Shown here piece after piece: positions 10,703-20,914 of a stretch of DNA of 64,000 bases. The number at the start of each line of letters is the position of its first letter. Positions within the stretch are counted from its first letter, which is position 1. The notes under the pieces are model-generated. The model saw nothing but the letters and a program-made list of their open reading frames with translations. It did not search any database and was not told the origin of the DNA. The DNA lies in assembly GCA_963576565.1 (NCBI GenBank), contig OY755044.1, forward strand, positions 52,025,847-52,089,846, read 5' to 3'. The position numbers and the translations under genes are program-made. Source of the stretch: Aspidapion aeneum. Lineage: Eukaryota > Arthropoda > Insecta > Coleoptera > Brentidae.

Positions 10703-10940
10703 GTGGGCAATGTTACTTTAACATAACTTTACATTTATAGGGTAGGGAAGTAAACTCAAATTTTGGGGTTTTTAAGTTTTTTCCTATAGTTTTGTCATAT
10801 TTCCTATCAGTCTGGCATAGCTCAGCTTTCTAGCGCCTCTGAAAGTGGGCAGTGTTACTTTTACATAACTTTTTTTTGATTTTTTCCAATGGTTTGGTCA
10901 CAATTTCTATCAGTGTGCCAAATTTCAGATTTATAGCGTG
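10703..10940 (+). repeat. Satellite-bearing repeat, copy 1 (right part)
   Basis: Resumes the tandem unit after the RTE insertion, beginning with the duplicated GTGGGCAATGTT, for about one and a half more units. It then decays into the variant end TTGGTCACAATTTCTATCAG seen also at 13268-13290. Confidence 0.75.
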
Positions 10941-11177
10941 TTAAATTTAAATTTTCGTAAATTAAAAAGTTAAACCCCTCGTAGTTCAAACGCGGCCATA
11001 TGTATTAAAAATCGGCTTTGATGTTTGAAAACGTCTCGAAAATCAATCTGTCCACTTGCTTTTATCTATCTCTGCTAGAAATACCTAAAATCCCCAAAAA
11101 ACATCGAAATTGGCCCAACCTGCACAAGTCATGTTTAAATTTGTCACAAAATACATTAGGGACTTATTGGAGTAAAG
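10941..11177. other. No gene seen
   Basis: Short noncoding stretch between the satellite-bearing repeat and a small TIR element. Nothing is recognisable. Confidence 0.5.
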
Positions 11178-11309
11178 CATGGCAGAAAGCGCGAATTTGA
11201 GGAGGGTAACGGGGTAATTTCCCCCTCTAAAAAAATAAATGCACAAATATTATTTCCATCGACCATTACCCCCCCTAAATTTAGGTCAAAATTCGCGCTT
11301 GCCAGGCAG
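11178..11309. mobile_element. Small TIR element, AAGCGCGAAT family
   Basis: Inverted ends GGCAGAAAGCGCGAATTT on the left and, reverse-complemented, CTGCCTGGCAAGCGCGAATT on the right. The interior has runs of G on one side and C on the other (GGGGTAATTTCCCC, TTACCCCCCC). Similar 130-160 bp elements lie at 29448-29590 and 33638-33790. No coding sequence is present. Confidence 0.65.
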
Positions 11310-11420
11310 TAATAGTACCAAGCAATATTTTAACAATTTTACATTAAACGATGACAGCTGATCGACGACTTACTTTTAAATTCAACTTTGGTATGTCAAG
11401 TTTGTAGTACCTACCTACTC

Positions 11421-11583
11421 CAGTGGCGCACCCAGGGATAGTTCTTGGGGGGAGCGCGAGGCCTCTGGGGTTATACTCTTTAATCTTTTTATTCAGGAAA
11501 TATGTTGAAAATCTCTAAAAAAATCTTAGGCATGGGGGGGCCGGGCCCCCGAGACCCTTCCCCCCTCTGGGTACGCCCATTCA
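11421..11583. mobile_element. Small TIR element, GTGGCGYACCCAG family
   Basis: The left end is CAGTGGCGCACCCAGGG. The reverse complement of the right end is ATGGGCGTACCCAGAGGGGG. The interior is rich in G/C homopolymers (GGGGGGGCCGGGCCCCC). CAGTGGCGTACCCAG-type ends are widespread in animal DNA transposons and MITEs. No transposase is present and the target duplication is unclear. Confidence 0.65.
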
Positions 11584-11724
11584 TACTTCTAAGTAAAACG
11601 GTAAAAGCGGATTCATTTCTTTGAAATATTCAATTTTTTTTAAATGGGTGCTAATATGATGTAAAGCAAAACATACGTAATTTGACACATGAAAATCATT
11701 TTTATCCATATTTAAGTATTTTTA

Positions 11725-11842
11725 CCTTCCTAGCCCGCAAAGCAATGGCTAGAGAAGGTATTATTTTCGACGAAAAAAAAATTGAGATAACGCCGAAAAT
11801 ATATTTGGGTGTATTTTGACCTATCTTAGCAATATCGTCGTG

Positions 11843-11887
<45 letters not shown>

Positions 11888-12030
11888 TGTATGTGTATGT
11901 GTATATTATTTCTGTCCGTAACGCGATAGCTCCCAAACCGCTGAACTGATTTTCATGTAATTTTCAGGTAAGTTTTTGGTCAAAATCCATTAACGCTAAT
12001 GATAGTTTTTTGACAATTAAAAAATTTAAA
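11725..12030 (+). repeat. Dispersed repeat family with GTCGTGATGT core, copy 2
   Basis: Second copy of the family at 5385-5690, same orientation, with the same order of blocks: GAAGGTATTATTTTCGACGA, ATTTGGGTGTATTTTGACC, AATATCGTCGTGATG, a GT run, CGATAGCTCC, then GATTTTCAT. The GT run has expanded here (11849-11884). Confidence 0.8.
11849..11884. repeat. (GT)n microsatellite
   Basis: About 17 GT dinucleotides inside the dispersed repeat. In copy 1 (near 5526) the same place has only a short GT tract, so the expansion is specific to this copy. Confidence 0.9.
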
Positions 12031-12469
12031 AAATTCTAACTTTCTAATGGAGCATCGTATCAATATGCGGTTTATAGTAGGCTACATTTTGCTTAATACT
12101 TTGTGTAATAACCAAAAACTTCATAGGAGCTTTAGTTTCTGAGTTATTTACAAAAAACTGTTTTCAGGGCTGATATATCATGGCTTCACTTAAAGTGTGC
12201 TAATAGACTAGCTAGAAAGGTATCAGATCCGCCATGGATCCATTTAATTTACTTGCATACACTGAAATGTAAAAGACTCCTTCGATCAATATTTGAAATG
12301 TGCTTTGGTTGCAAATATGCAGAATTCTTGTTAAAAGATCCTTCTGGTTTTTAAAAATTTCATAGGACGTTATATTAAACATTCATATTAAAATGTGTGT
12401 TCTGGACCAAAAAAGAGATACAAAAAGTAAAATATTCCCCTGCTATCTCATATTTTCAATACCTATTTT
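12031..12469. other. No gene seen
   Basis: AT-rich sequence between two repeats, with no reading frame or repeat that I can name. Confidence 0.5.
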
Positions 12470-13600
12470 TAAATGATTACTGCTTGTTAAAAGGATTTGA
12501 ATAATATTTAAGTTTTAAAGTAGTAAAATATGCGGGATATTGTTCAAAACTTTTGAAATGCACATTAAAAATGTTGAGGTTTTTATATTTTTCTATGGTT
12601 TTATCATAGTTCCTATCAGCCTTCTAAAGCTCAGCTCTCTAGTGTCCCTGGAAGTAGGCACACTTAATTTTACATAAATTTACATTTATAGGGGAGGAAA
12701 GTAAATTAAAATTTTGGTGTTTTTAAATTTTTTCCTATAGTCTTCCAAAGCTCAGCTCTCTAGCTTTTCTAGAAGTGGACAATGCTAATTTACATAACTT
12801 TACATTTATAGGGGAGGGAAGTTAATTAAACTTTGGGGTTTTTTAATTTTCTTTTATAGTTTTAGCATAGTTCCTATCAGCCTTCCAATGCTCAGCTCTC
12901 GAGCTGTCTGGAAGTGGGCAATGTTACTTTTACACACTTTTACATTTATAGGGGAGGGAAGTAAATTAGAATTTTGGGGTGTTTTAATTTTTTTCTATAG
13001 TCTTATCATAGTTACTATCGGCCTTCCAAAGCTCAGCTCTCTAGCGTGTCCGGAAGTGGGCAATGTTACTTTTACATTATTTTACATTTATAGGGGAGGA
13101 AAGTAAATTATAATTTTAAGGTTTTTAATTTTTTTTCTATAGTTTTATCATAGTTCCTATCAGTCTGCCATTTCTGGAAGTGGGCAATGTTACTTTTACA
13201 TAACTTTACATGTGTGGGGGAGGGGAGTAAATTAGAATTTTGGGGTTTTTTGATTTTTTCCAGCGGTTTGGTCATAATTTCTATAAGTCTGCCAAATTTC
13301 AGCTTTGTAGCATGTCTAGAAGTACAGTAGAATATTGATGATCTATACATGAGTGAATGAGTGAGTGAGTGAGTGGCAATTTCGAAGTTTTTTGAAATTT
13401 CGTAACTACTTTATGAATGAAAATGCCATGAAACTTGGGGGGGTTGTTACGTCCATGAAGATCTACGACTGTGCAAAGTTTGAGATTCGTAGCTCATTCC
13501 GAAGTAGAGTTTTAGATAGGTCAAATATCGGCTAAAATGTTTCAAGAAAAGATGGTATACGGCGCGCGAACCTAATAAACGAAACCTATAAAAATAATAC
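12470..13600 (+). repeat. Satellite-bearing repeat, copy 2
   Basis: This begins near AAAAGGATTTGAATAATATT and holds about six units of the ~135-140 bp tandem repeat to about 13340. After that come GATCTATACATGAGTGAATG, a GAGT tract, GAAATTTCGTAACTACTT and TTTCAAGAAAAGATGGTA. The whole order recurs inverted at 37690-38799. A tandem array inside a bounded dispersed repeat is a known design of non-autonomous Helitron-like or MITE-type elements, but I see no diagnostic ends. Confidence 0.75.
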
Positions 13601-14765
13601 AGGTTTTTTTTCAAAATAGCCCATGAAGTCTTAGGTACTTAGTTTTTAGAAAATTAGATAAAACCTAATTATTTCAGTTTATTTTGCATATAATATAGAA
13701 ATACATATATGTGGGTAGACCTAAAACTTTATGGTTTGTATCTTATCATGAATATTACCCATGCAACTGATTAATAATTTTTGTAGAATATTTATCTATC
13801 TTTATTTCATGTCATTTCAATCATTCTCAAAAATGAGTAACTTTTAATTTAAAGGCCACCAAAAAAACAAATTGGACAAATTCCAAAATGAAAAAATGGT
13901 TAATATCATGCCTCTGAATCTTGTTTTTAGTCTAACAAAAAACACAGTTTAGCATTTTCGTATAAATTTAGTTGGCTATAATTTTTGTTTCAAACTTTGT
14001 ACAAAAACCAAGTTATTTAAAAAAAAGAGAATTCGTGCGCCATTTTTTTAAAAAAGCGGCGAGAGCAGGCATCGCTCTATAATTGTGCCAAGCTTTGGAA
14101 CTTTTGCACCAAAACGTCATATTATATGGTTAAACTACTTAACTAATTTCAAGTCTTGCCCATAGGAAAGTGTCTGAATAGCTGTCGCAAAAATTTATTA
14201 TATTACAAAATCAATCAAGTCAAGTTAAATAAAACCGTTAAAAACTACCAGCCAGAATAAGCAAAAAAATGTAAGAAGACTAGCAAAATTAGTCAAATTA
14301 TTTCAATAAGATAAAAAATACAATAATAATCCTTTACAAAGCCCCTCTTAAAATATCAGACACAGGCACAAAGCAGGTACAAATTACATATAACAAAGAA
14401 ACCCGTAGCGTCTAAAATCTAATCTGCAATGTTGCCAAATTTCTGAGGCCGCTGCGACGCGGTTTTAATACGCAGAATACGTTTTATACCACCGAGGTGA
14501 CTCAGTGGACCGTTTAGTTACAGTAAAAGCGACGCTAGCGCCACCGGTAGATACGTAAACTACACGGCCAAAAAGTAGCTATATATACCATTTTGTGACC
14601 TCAGAACAAAATTTTGCACACAGCTTGCTGAGTGTGTTAGGAATCGTCTCTGAAATTTTTATTGAAAAACGTTGTCACCTCAAAAAAATGAGGTACTAAA
14701 GTTATATATGAGGTGACACCGTAGTTTATATACTTTGTTTTGAGGTGGCTAAGTACCCTTTATCA
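13601..14765. other. No gene seen
   Basis: AT-rich noncoding DNA. Around 14660-14750 there are several GAGGTGACA/TGTCACCTC words in both orientations, forming a weak inverted arrangement, but no defined element. Confidence 0.5.
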
Positions 14766-14935
14766 ATATATATATATATATATATATATATACAGGGTGA
14801 CCCGATCTTAAGGGACCAAACTTTACCAGCGTGTTGGGCGTTCAAAAATAATTTAAAAAAGTCTATACAACATAGGTCGAAAAATGCTTTGTAAAGAAAA
14901 TACAGGGTGTCAAAGTTTTCTTTAAAAAAACGAAA
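14766..14935. repeat. (TA)n run and CAGGGTG-type element fragment
   Basis: A (TA)n run (14766-14790) is followed by TACAGGGTGACCCGATC and, near 14910, ATACAGGGTGTC. TA followed by CAGGGTG is a common terminus of insect mariner-like MITEs. Complementary ACCCTGTATA words occur at 16863 and 17167, and CACCCTGTACA at 17473, so one or more such elements may have been split by the LINE at 14940-16736. I cannot pair the ends securely. Confidence 0.5.
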
Positions 14936-14995
14936 AAAATGATTATATAGAAAACTACCTTGGACAACAACAAAGAGCTGCATACTTACTGCATA

Positions 14996-16085
14996 ACCAC
15001 TTACAGATAAAAATACTCACTCAGCCACAACATCAGAGGAAAAAGCCAATATGCTGGCCAAAATCTTTTCCTCCAACTCAAACCTAACAGTGCCAAATGG
15101 AAAAACTCCACCGTTCATTGAAAGGGTTTCCCACAGTATGCCAGAGGTACCCTTTTCTCACAGAGAAATACGAAAATCCCTTAAAAAGTTGGATACAAAC
15201 AAAGCAATGGGTCCAGATGGCATTCCCGCGATAGTACTCAAAAATTGTGCTAACGAACTCACCCCAACTTTCGCTAAATTATTCAATTTATCTTACAGGC
15301 AAGGAGTATATCCATCATCATGGAAGTCTGCCGCAGTACAACCTATTCCAAAGAAAGGAAAAAAGACAGATCCGTTAAACTATAGACCAATTGCTCTACT
15401 TCCGGTGATATCAAAAGTAATGGAAAGAGTTGTGAACAATCACCTAACCAAGTACTTGGAAAAGTACAAACTTATCAACGACAAGCAATACGGATTTCGA
15501 AAATATAGGTCAACTGGCGATTTACTTACATACGTCACTCATTTATGGCAAAAAGCGATTGAGTTACCGGGCGAAACAAGAACAATTGCCTTAGATATAT
15601 CAAAAGCATTCGATAAAGTCTGGCATGAAAATCTGCTCAACAAGCTTAAAGCAATGGGATTGTCGCCGAAACTTTGCACTTGGTTTGAAAGTTACCTTAA
15701 GGATAGATCCATTTATGTTGCACTGGATGGCCGGAACTCCAACTCTTACCAAATAAATGCTGGTGTGTCACAGGGAGCAATCCTTTCGCCAACACTTTTT
15801 CTGATTTACATAAATGACCTCATAGATAAAACAGTAAATCCACTTTATTGCTTTGCAGATGATGGCAATGTAGTCTCCTCAGTCATACCACCCACTCAGT
15901 GTCTATCCGCACGTGAATTCCATCATCTTAGACAAACTCAAATATCGCAGATAAATAAAGACCTGGAGATAATAGAGGACTGGGGCAACAAAAACCTTGT
16001 ACAGTTCAACGCGCAGAAAACCCAAGCAGCCCTGTTTTCAAAAAAGACCTATCTGGAAGTGCTGTCACATTGCAGAGCCAGTTGA
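14996..16085 (+). pseudogene. LINE reverse transcriptase domain, 5'-truncated
   Basis: The frame is open from a TAA near 14990; an ATG occurs at 15051, but the true protein began far upstream. Visible RT blocks are KLDTNKAMGPDGIP, WKSAAVQPIPKKG, NYRPIALLPVISKVMER, QYGFRKYRSTGD, ALDISKAFDKVWH (first Asp), GVSQGAILSPTLF, and YCFADDGNVV (FADD catalytic pair). It ends prematurely at 16085 in a wrong frame, and the coding continues in the +1-shifted frame at about 16050. The RT core itself has no internal stop. Assignment to a Jockey-superfamily clade is by general resemblance only. Confidence 0.85.
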
Positions 16086-16687
16086 ACATCTTAGGAGTCA
16101 CTGCAGAGACCAACATGTCTTGGCACAGTCACGTGGCAGATATAGCTAAAAGGGCGTCCCAAAAGCTTGAGGTGCTATTTCGTACAAGACATCTGTATAC
16201 ACCAAGCCAACTGCTGACACTCTACAAAGCCCAGATTCGACCAACTATGGAGTACTGCTCACATATATGGAGTGCGGCACCCAAACATACCTTAATGCTT
16301 TTGAACACCGTGCAAAAACGAGCTATCAAGCTGATCAATGACCCCGCACTTACCCGTAGTTTGGATAGTCTCGTACATCGAAGAACTGTGGGCGATCTAT
16401 CTCTCTTCTACAGGTATTATCACGGAAAATGCTCTGAAGAGTTGGCACGTATGATCCCCCCGGGAGTAGCATCTACTAGGCGAACACGTCAAACAGACGG
16501 TAACCATCAATTTACTGTCAAAATAGAGGCACCAAGAACCTCATTATATCAGAATTCATATCTCTGGAGAACAGCATCGCTGTGGAATAAACTCCCTGCG
16601 ACAGTTTTCCCTGCAGGTTACAACCTGAACCGTTTCAAAACCAACACACACCAACATTTCCGCGCACTGGCCGCTTCTCGAGCGTGA
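16047..16687 (+). pseudogene. LINE RT C-terminal domain (after frameshift)
   Basis: Continues the RT ORF after a single-base frame change. Contains LNILGVTAETNMSWHSH (thumb region), YKAQIRPTMEYCSHIWS, VQKRAIKLI, and the terminal RTSLYQNSYLWRTASLWN then KLPATVFP before the stop. This order of thumb and WN.LP tail is the normal end of Jockey/CR1-group proteins. The first ATG in this frame (16070) is not a real start. Confidence 0.85.
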
Positions 16688-16736
16688 TAGGGACCTCCTT
16701 GCGAGTGCGCTTAACCGTAAAAAAAAAAAAATAATT

Positions 16737-17616
16737 AAAGTATACGTAAATACCATTTTTAAAAAAACTGATACGAAGAGGTTTTTGTTCCTCATTAAAA
16801 ACAAAGCCCTACACAGTTGCAATAACGAACAATGATAACACACTTATAATAATTCAAGAACCACCCTGTATATTTTTTAACTTAATATTTCTTAAGAAAA
16901 CATCCAATCTTAGAATGCTATAAAAAAGTATTGATTATAGCTAATATGTATGAAGTAGGTAAGAATTTAATCAAAAATCTTTTACGCATACAATAAAAAC
17001 TTCTAATTTAAATATCTTGAAACCCGTTGCTCTAAGCGACATCTAAACGCTATAACTTTTTACTTACATAAAATTAAAAAATTAATGTTTTTAATAGAAT
17101 CTTGTATACACCGAGGAACAAAAAAGTTAGACCTATTTTAATGTAACGGTACCGACCCAGAGAAGACCCTGTATAATATTTATTTTTTTACCAAAATTAA
17201 GTTGTCCATGCCCAAAAACCACCAAATCGAATTTTTTGTGCAAAATTATTAATTAGTAGAAAGAATTGAAGAAAGTATCATACATAAATTAGGCATATCA
17301 CTCACATGCAAAAAATATTTTAAATGCAAAAATCTCAAAAACCGTTGCTCTGAGCGACTTTAAAACAGTATTTACATAAAAAGGATGGGAAAGCCATTAT
17401 TTTAAATAAAAACTGGTATATACCAACAAAAATACACTGATTTTTATGCAATGGTAGTGGTCTATGGAACACCCTGTACATTGAACATCAAATTTTTCAA
17501 CGGAATCGTCTTGCCAATTTTAAAAAAAACTTAAACGCTGGTTAGTTTTTGCAAAAATATTAATAATTAAAAAAGTTGTCCCGTACTACCTATTTTTTGA
17601 ACGGTCCCAAAATAGT
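16737..17616. other. No gene seen; CAGGGTG-type repeat remnants
   Basis: AT-rich DNA with several ACCCTGTA words (16863, 17167, 17473). Two related stretches occur: CGTTGCTCTAAGCGAC near 17025 and CCGTTGCTCTGAGCGAC near 17343, each followed by similar AT-rich sequence and a TATACACC/TATACC word. These look like two diverged copies of a ~300-bp repeat. Confidence 0.45.
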
Positions 17617-17624
17617 GTGTAGAT

Positions 17625-18369
17625 CGAGGGGTCATCAGCTTTCAACAGTACTGTACAAATTTCACAACAGTACCCGACAGTACCACGACAGGATCCAACA
17701 GTACTCGACAGTACACGACAGTACTCAACAGTACTCGACAGTACCACGACAGGACCCAACAGTACTCGACAGTACACGACCACGATAGGACCCAACAGTA
17801 CACGACAGTACCCAACAGTACACGACAGTACGTAACAGGACTTTACAGGACACGATAGAATCCAACAGTACTCGACACAACCCTCTTACCCGAAACAGGG
17901 GCGTAGATGCAAAACGACAGGATGACCTTTTTTTTTTGTTTTTTTTTTTTTTTGGAGACGGCGCGGTTCAAATTTCTACGGCGCGGTTCGGTTAATTCAT
18001 TCATATATGAAACGCGCGAAGGCCCTATCGGCCTTCCCCAGGATGACCTTTTTTTTTGTGGTCGCAAGATTTGTGAGCGCGGCGCGGTTCCCCAAAGATG
18101 ATGACCTTTTGTTTTTTTTTTTTTGTTTTTTGCTCGCATGTTTTTTTTGCTCGCATGTTTTTTGAGGGCGAGGCACGACGACAGTACTCAACAGGACCCA
18201 ACAGTACACCGCCAGGACCCAACAGTACTCGACAGGACACGACAGTACCCAACAGTACTCGACAGTACACGACAGTACCCAACAGTACTCAACAGGACCC
18301 AACAGTACACGTCAGGACCCAAGTCCTGTTGGACGCTGTACAAAATTTTAGGGTGCCGATGACCCCTCG
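17625..18369. mobile_element. TIR element with 8-bp duplication and decamer arrays, copy A
   Basis: Ends CGAGGGGTCATCAGC and, reverse-complemented, CGAGGGGTCATCGGC. It is flanked by the exact 8-bp duplication GTGTAGAT (17617-17624 and 18370-18377), as made by hAT-type transposases. Inside are two arrays of 10-bp units, GTACnCRACA or GGACCCAACA (17645-17880 and 18178-18320), around a core with three AGGATGACC/GATGACC plus poly-T motifs and GCGCGGTTC words. No transposase is present. A second copy, inverted, lies at 35417-36407. Confidence 0.85.
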
Positions 18370-18377
18370 GTGTAGAT

Positions 18378-18681
18378 AGAATCCTCATTCTCCCGGTGCA
18401 ATTCGAAGAAAAAAACTGCTCGAAGAGTGTTACTCCACATTAGTTTAAAAATGTCGGACGACTTGCCATTAGTCGCCATATTTAGACCGGACTTTTTATT
18501 ATTTTTATTTATTCCCAAGGGTTGTGTCGATATAATGGCATTGTAACAACAAAAAAAGATGACCCATATCGCAAGGTATTTATGAACAATTTATATAAAC
18601 ATTAAAAACTATTGCATTTACCGGAAAAATGAGTTAAACCTTCAACCCAAATGTAGACTTTTAAACCTAGGATTGTGGTGA
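18378..18681. other. No gene seen
   Basis: Noncoding flank between the decamer element and the BEL/Pao element. Confidence 0.5.
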
Positions 18682-19161
18682 TGTTTTGAGGTTGGTAGAG
18701 CTGCGGGACTGTAAGCGCTGCTGGTCGTTTTATAAAATCTGGGTGCAAAAATCCTTCAAAGGACGATGTAAAAATATTAATTTTTCCGAGCCACACAAAG
18801 ACAATATAGAGGATTGGCACTCACCTTTTCAGCTGTTTCCGTCGTCCAGAGGAGCTCCTCTCGCTGGCCCAGTCGTTGCAGTCGATCCACACTAGAATCA
18901 CTTGTTTGTGTAATGGTTTAGTTTGATTTTCTAAGAATGTTATTGGATTTTTTGGTTAATAGAATTTATCACCATGCTGCGTGGTGATCTCGATAGAATA
19001 CGACAGACGAATCTTTTTTGGTTACGCCTTTTTGCGCAGATTCATTTTTCGTAGATGGCGCTGGCGTTTTGCTTGTGCCAATCAAAATTGAAATTGTGTG
19101 GGTTTTCCGAATACGGGAATTTGGCGCAAAATTTGAATTTAAAATTAAAGTTGCACGAACA
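18682..19161 (-). repeat. 3' LTR of BEL/Pao
   Basis: 480 bp with element-strand ends TGTTCGTGC and CTCAAAACA. It matches 25369-25848 almost exactly; one visible difference is CCTTCAAAGG here against CCTTAAAAGG there. Confidence 0.92.
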
Positions 19162-19375
19162 TTTTCCGCCCACTTAAAACAAAGTTTTACATTGAGATTA
19201 ATTGAATAAACAAATGGCTATATAAAAAAAATATAAGTTAATTCAAAACCTTAAAGGGTAGGTTATTAAAATCCGTTTTAGGTTTATAGATCAAAAAGAA
19301 AAAAAAAATGAGGAAAAAAAAATATATATATATTCTAGATAACGACACACGAAACAAAAGAAGTTGCTTGGGAGT

Positions 19376-20914
19376 TTAGTGCGCATCTAAAGGTAGTGGG
19401 CACAACTTGACCACGGGACGAGTGAAAAGTCCGTGTTGTGTTTTAACAGTAGCAACTCGAATGTGATTATCCCGACCAGGATGTACAGATACTATTCTAC
19501 CCAGCAACCAGTGTAATGGCGGCCTAGTTTCATCCTTAATTAATACAAGCGTATCTAGCTTGATTTCAACCGAAGGGTCCGACCACTTAGAACGCTGTTG
19601 TAAAGTATTTAAGTACTCGAGTTTCCAACGCTTCCAGAAATCGGCATGAATTCGTTGGATAAGTTGCCAACGCTTAAGGGTATTAACTTTAAGGGTAGAA
19701 AGGTCAGGATCAGGACACGAATTAAGGGGTTCCATTGTGAGGAAATGACCCGGAGTCAAAGACGTAAGATCGTTTGGGTCAGAGCTTTGCTCACAAAGGG
19801 GTCGAGAATTGAGTAATGCCTCTATTTGGGCGAGGAGAGTATAGAGCTCTTCGAAGGTTAGTATCTGGTCACCGATGACCCGATACAAATGTGTTTTTAT
19901 AGATTTGACTCCTGCTTCTGCTAGACCATTTAGGTGGGGGGCTCCCGGACTATTAAGACACCATTTGATTTTTAAGCTCTCAGAAGCTAATTTCGAAAGA
20001 TTATGGAGCTCCTTAATAGCCCCAACAAAGTTTGAGCCTCTATCACTTGTGATTTGGACACAAGTGCCACGTGTAGCGACAAAGCGTCGTAAAGCAGCGA
20101 TGCACGCCTCTGTGGTTAAATCCGAAACAAGCTCGATATGGATTGCTTTGACAGAAGTATCGACAAATACTGCAATATATGATTTACAAACTTGTGCTCC
20201 ACGACGTCTCTGACCTACAAAGGTTTTGATTGGGCCTGCATAGTCTAAGCAAACGTGTGAAAAACATTTTAATTGTGACGTTCTAAAAGAAGGTAAATCC
20301 GACATGTACGGAGTATACGGTTTTGGTTTTAAGCGAAAGCAGGGAATACATTGCAATAAAACCCTCTGAATAGCTCGACGTGATGACATAATCCAAAACT
20401 TTTGACGAATTAAGTATTGGACTGTGTTTATTCCGGGATGTACATTTTCGTTATGAGTTTGAATAATGATCAATTGGGTTAATCTATGAGATTTCGGCAA
20501 TAATAAGGGATGTTTTGCCTCAAAGGAGAGTTGAGAATGCCGTAAGCGTCCGCCCACTCTAAGGAAACCCAATTCGTCCAAAAAGGGCGCGAGTTTACGA
20601 AACGGCCTAGGTAATAGCTGAGTATTTTGAATTTTTTGAATGATATCCGAAAAACACTCTTCTTGGACCCTTTTAACTAAAACAAGTAGAGCCTTGTGTA
20701 GTTCAAAAGCGGAAAAAACGCCGGATAAAGGGTCAACTGAGGTTTTTCGATTGTGAATAAGTCTTAGAAAATGACAAATGATTTTTTGAATGGTATTTAA
20801 ATTGGATAGTTTATCGATTAATCTATCAAAACAGTTTTGATTTTGAATTTCTGCCGTCAGCACCACTGAATTTTCCGGTTTTTCTTCTTTGAGCACCTCG
20901 TCTGGAACTCCCAT
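19376..20914 (-). CDS. BEL/Pao pol, integrase part (second frame)
   Basis: Encodes the integrase half of pol, about 512 codons. It has an H2C2-type zinc-binding segment (HPGINTVQYLIRQKFW, then CIPCFRLKP, about residues 165-210). The catalytic core has Asp in CLDYAGPIK (about residue 225), Asp in SDRGSNF (about 290) and Glu in NGLAEAGVKS (about 333). A DUF5641-type C-terminal domain ends near PVVKLCPLP. The first ATG at 20914 lies directly after a TAA in this frame and overlaps the upstream frame by 89 bp. In BEL/Pao this is normally one continuous polyprotein, so the separate ATG is probably an accident of a one-base indel; a programmed +1 shift is the alternative. Confidence 0.92.
   Translation of the reverse strand: MGVPDEVLKEEKPENSVVLTAEIQNQNCFDRLIDKLSNLNTIQKIICHFLRLIHNRKTSVDPLSGVFSAFELHKALLVLVKRVQEECFSDIIQKIQNTQLLPRPFRKLAPFLDELGFLRVGGRLRHSQLSFEAKHPLLLPKSHRLTQLIIIQTHNENVHPGINTVQYLIRQKFWIMSSRRAIQRVLLQCIPCFRLKPKPYTPYMSDLPSFRTSQLKCFSHVCLDYAGPIKTFVGQRRRGAQVCKSYIAVFVDTSVKAIHIELVSDLTTEACIAALRRFVATRGTCVQITSDRGSNFVGAIKELHNLSKLASESLKIKWCLNSPGAPHLNGLAEAGVKSIKTHLYRVIGDQILTFEELYTLLAQIEALLNSRPLCEQSSDPNDLTSLTPGHFLTMEPLNSCPDPDLSTLKVNTLKRWQLIQRIHADFWKRWKLEYLNTLQQRSKWSDPSVEIKLDTLVLIKDETRPPLHWLLGRIVSVHPGRDNHIRVATVKTQHGLFTRPVVKLCPLPLDAH

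Larger units (their letters stand above)
14940..16736 (+). mobile_element. 5'-truncated LINE (Jockey/CR1/L2 group)
   Basis: A non-LTR retrotransposon fragment that keeps the RT region and the C-terminus and ends in a short 3' UTR with an A-rich tail (about 16718-16736). The endonuclease and ORF1 are missing, which is the usual product of incomplete target-primed reverse transcription. One frameshift near 16047-16070 breaks the RT ORF. Confidence 0.8.

Noticed and set aside
17645..18320. CRISPR-like array
   Set aside because: The units are short, contiguous and degenerate, without unique spacers, and the context is eukaryotic.
17576..18388. Open frames in the decamer element, copy A
   Set aside because: The same cause as in copy B: repeat-driven open frames within a TIR element.
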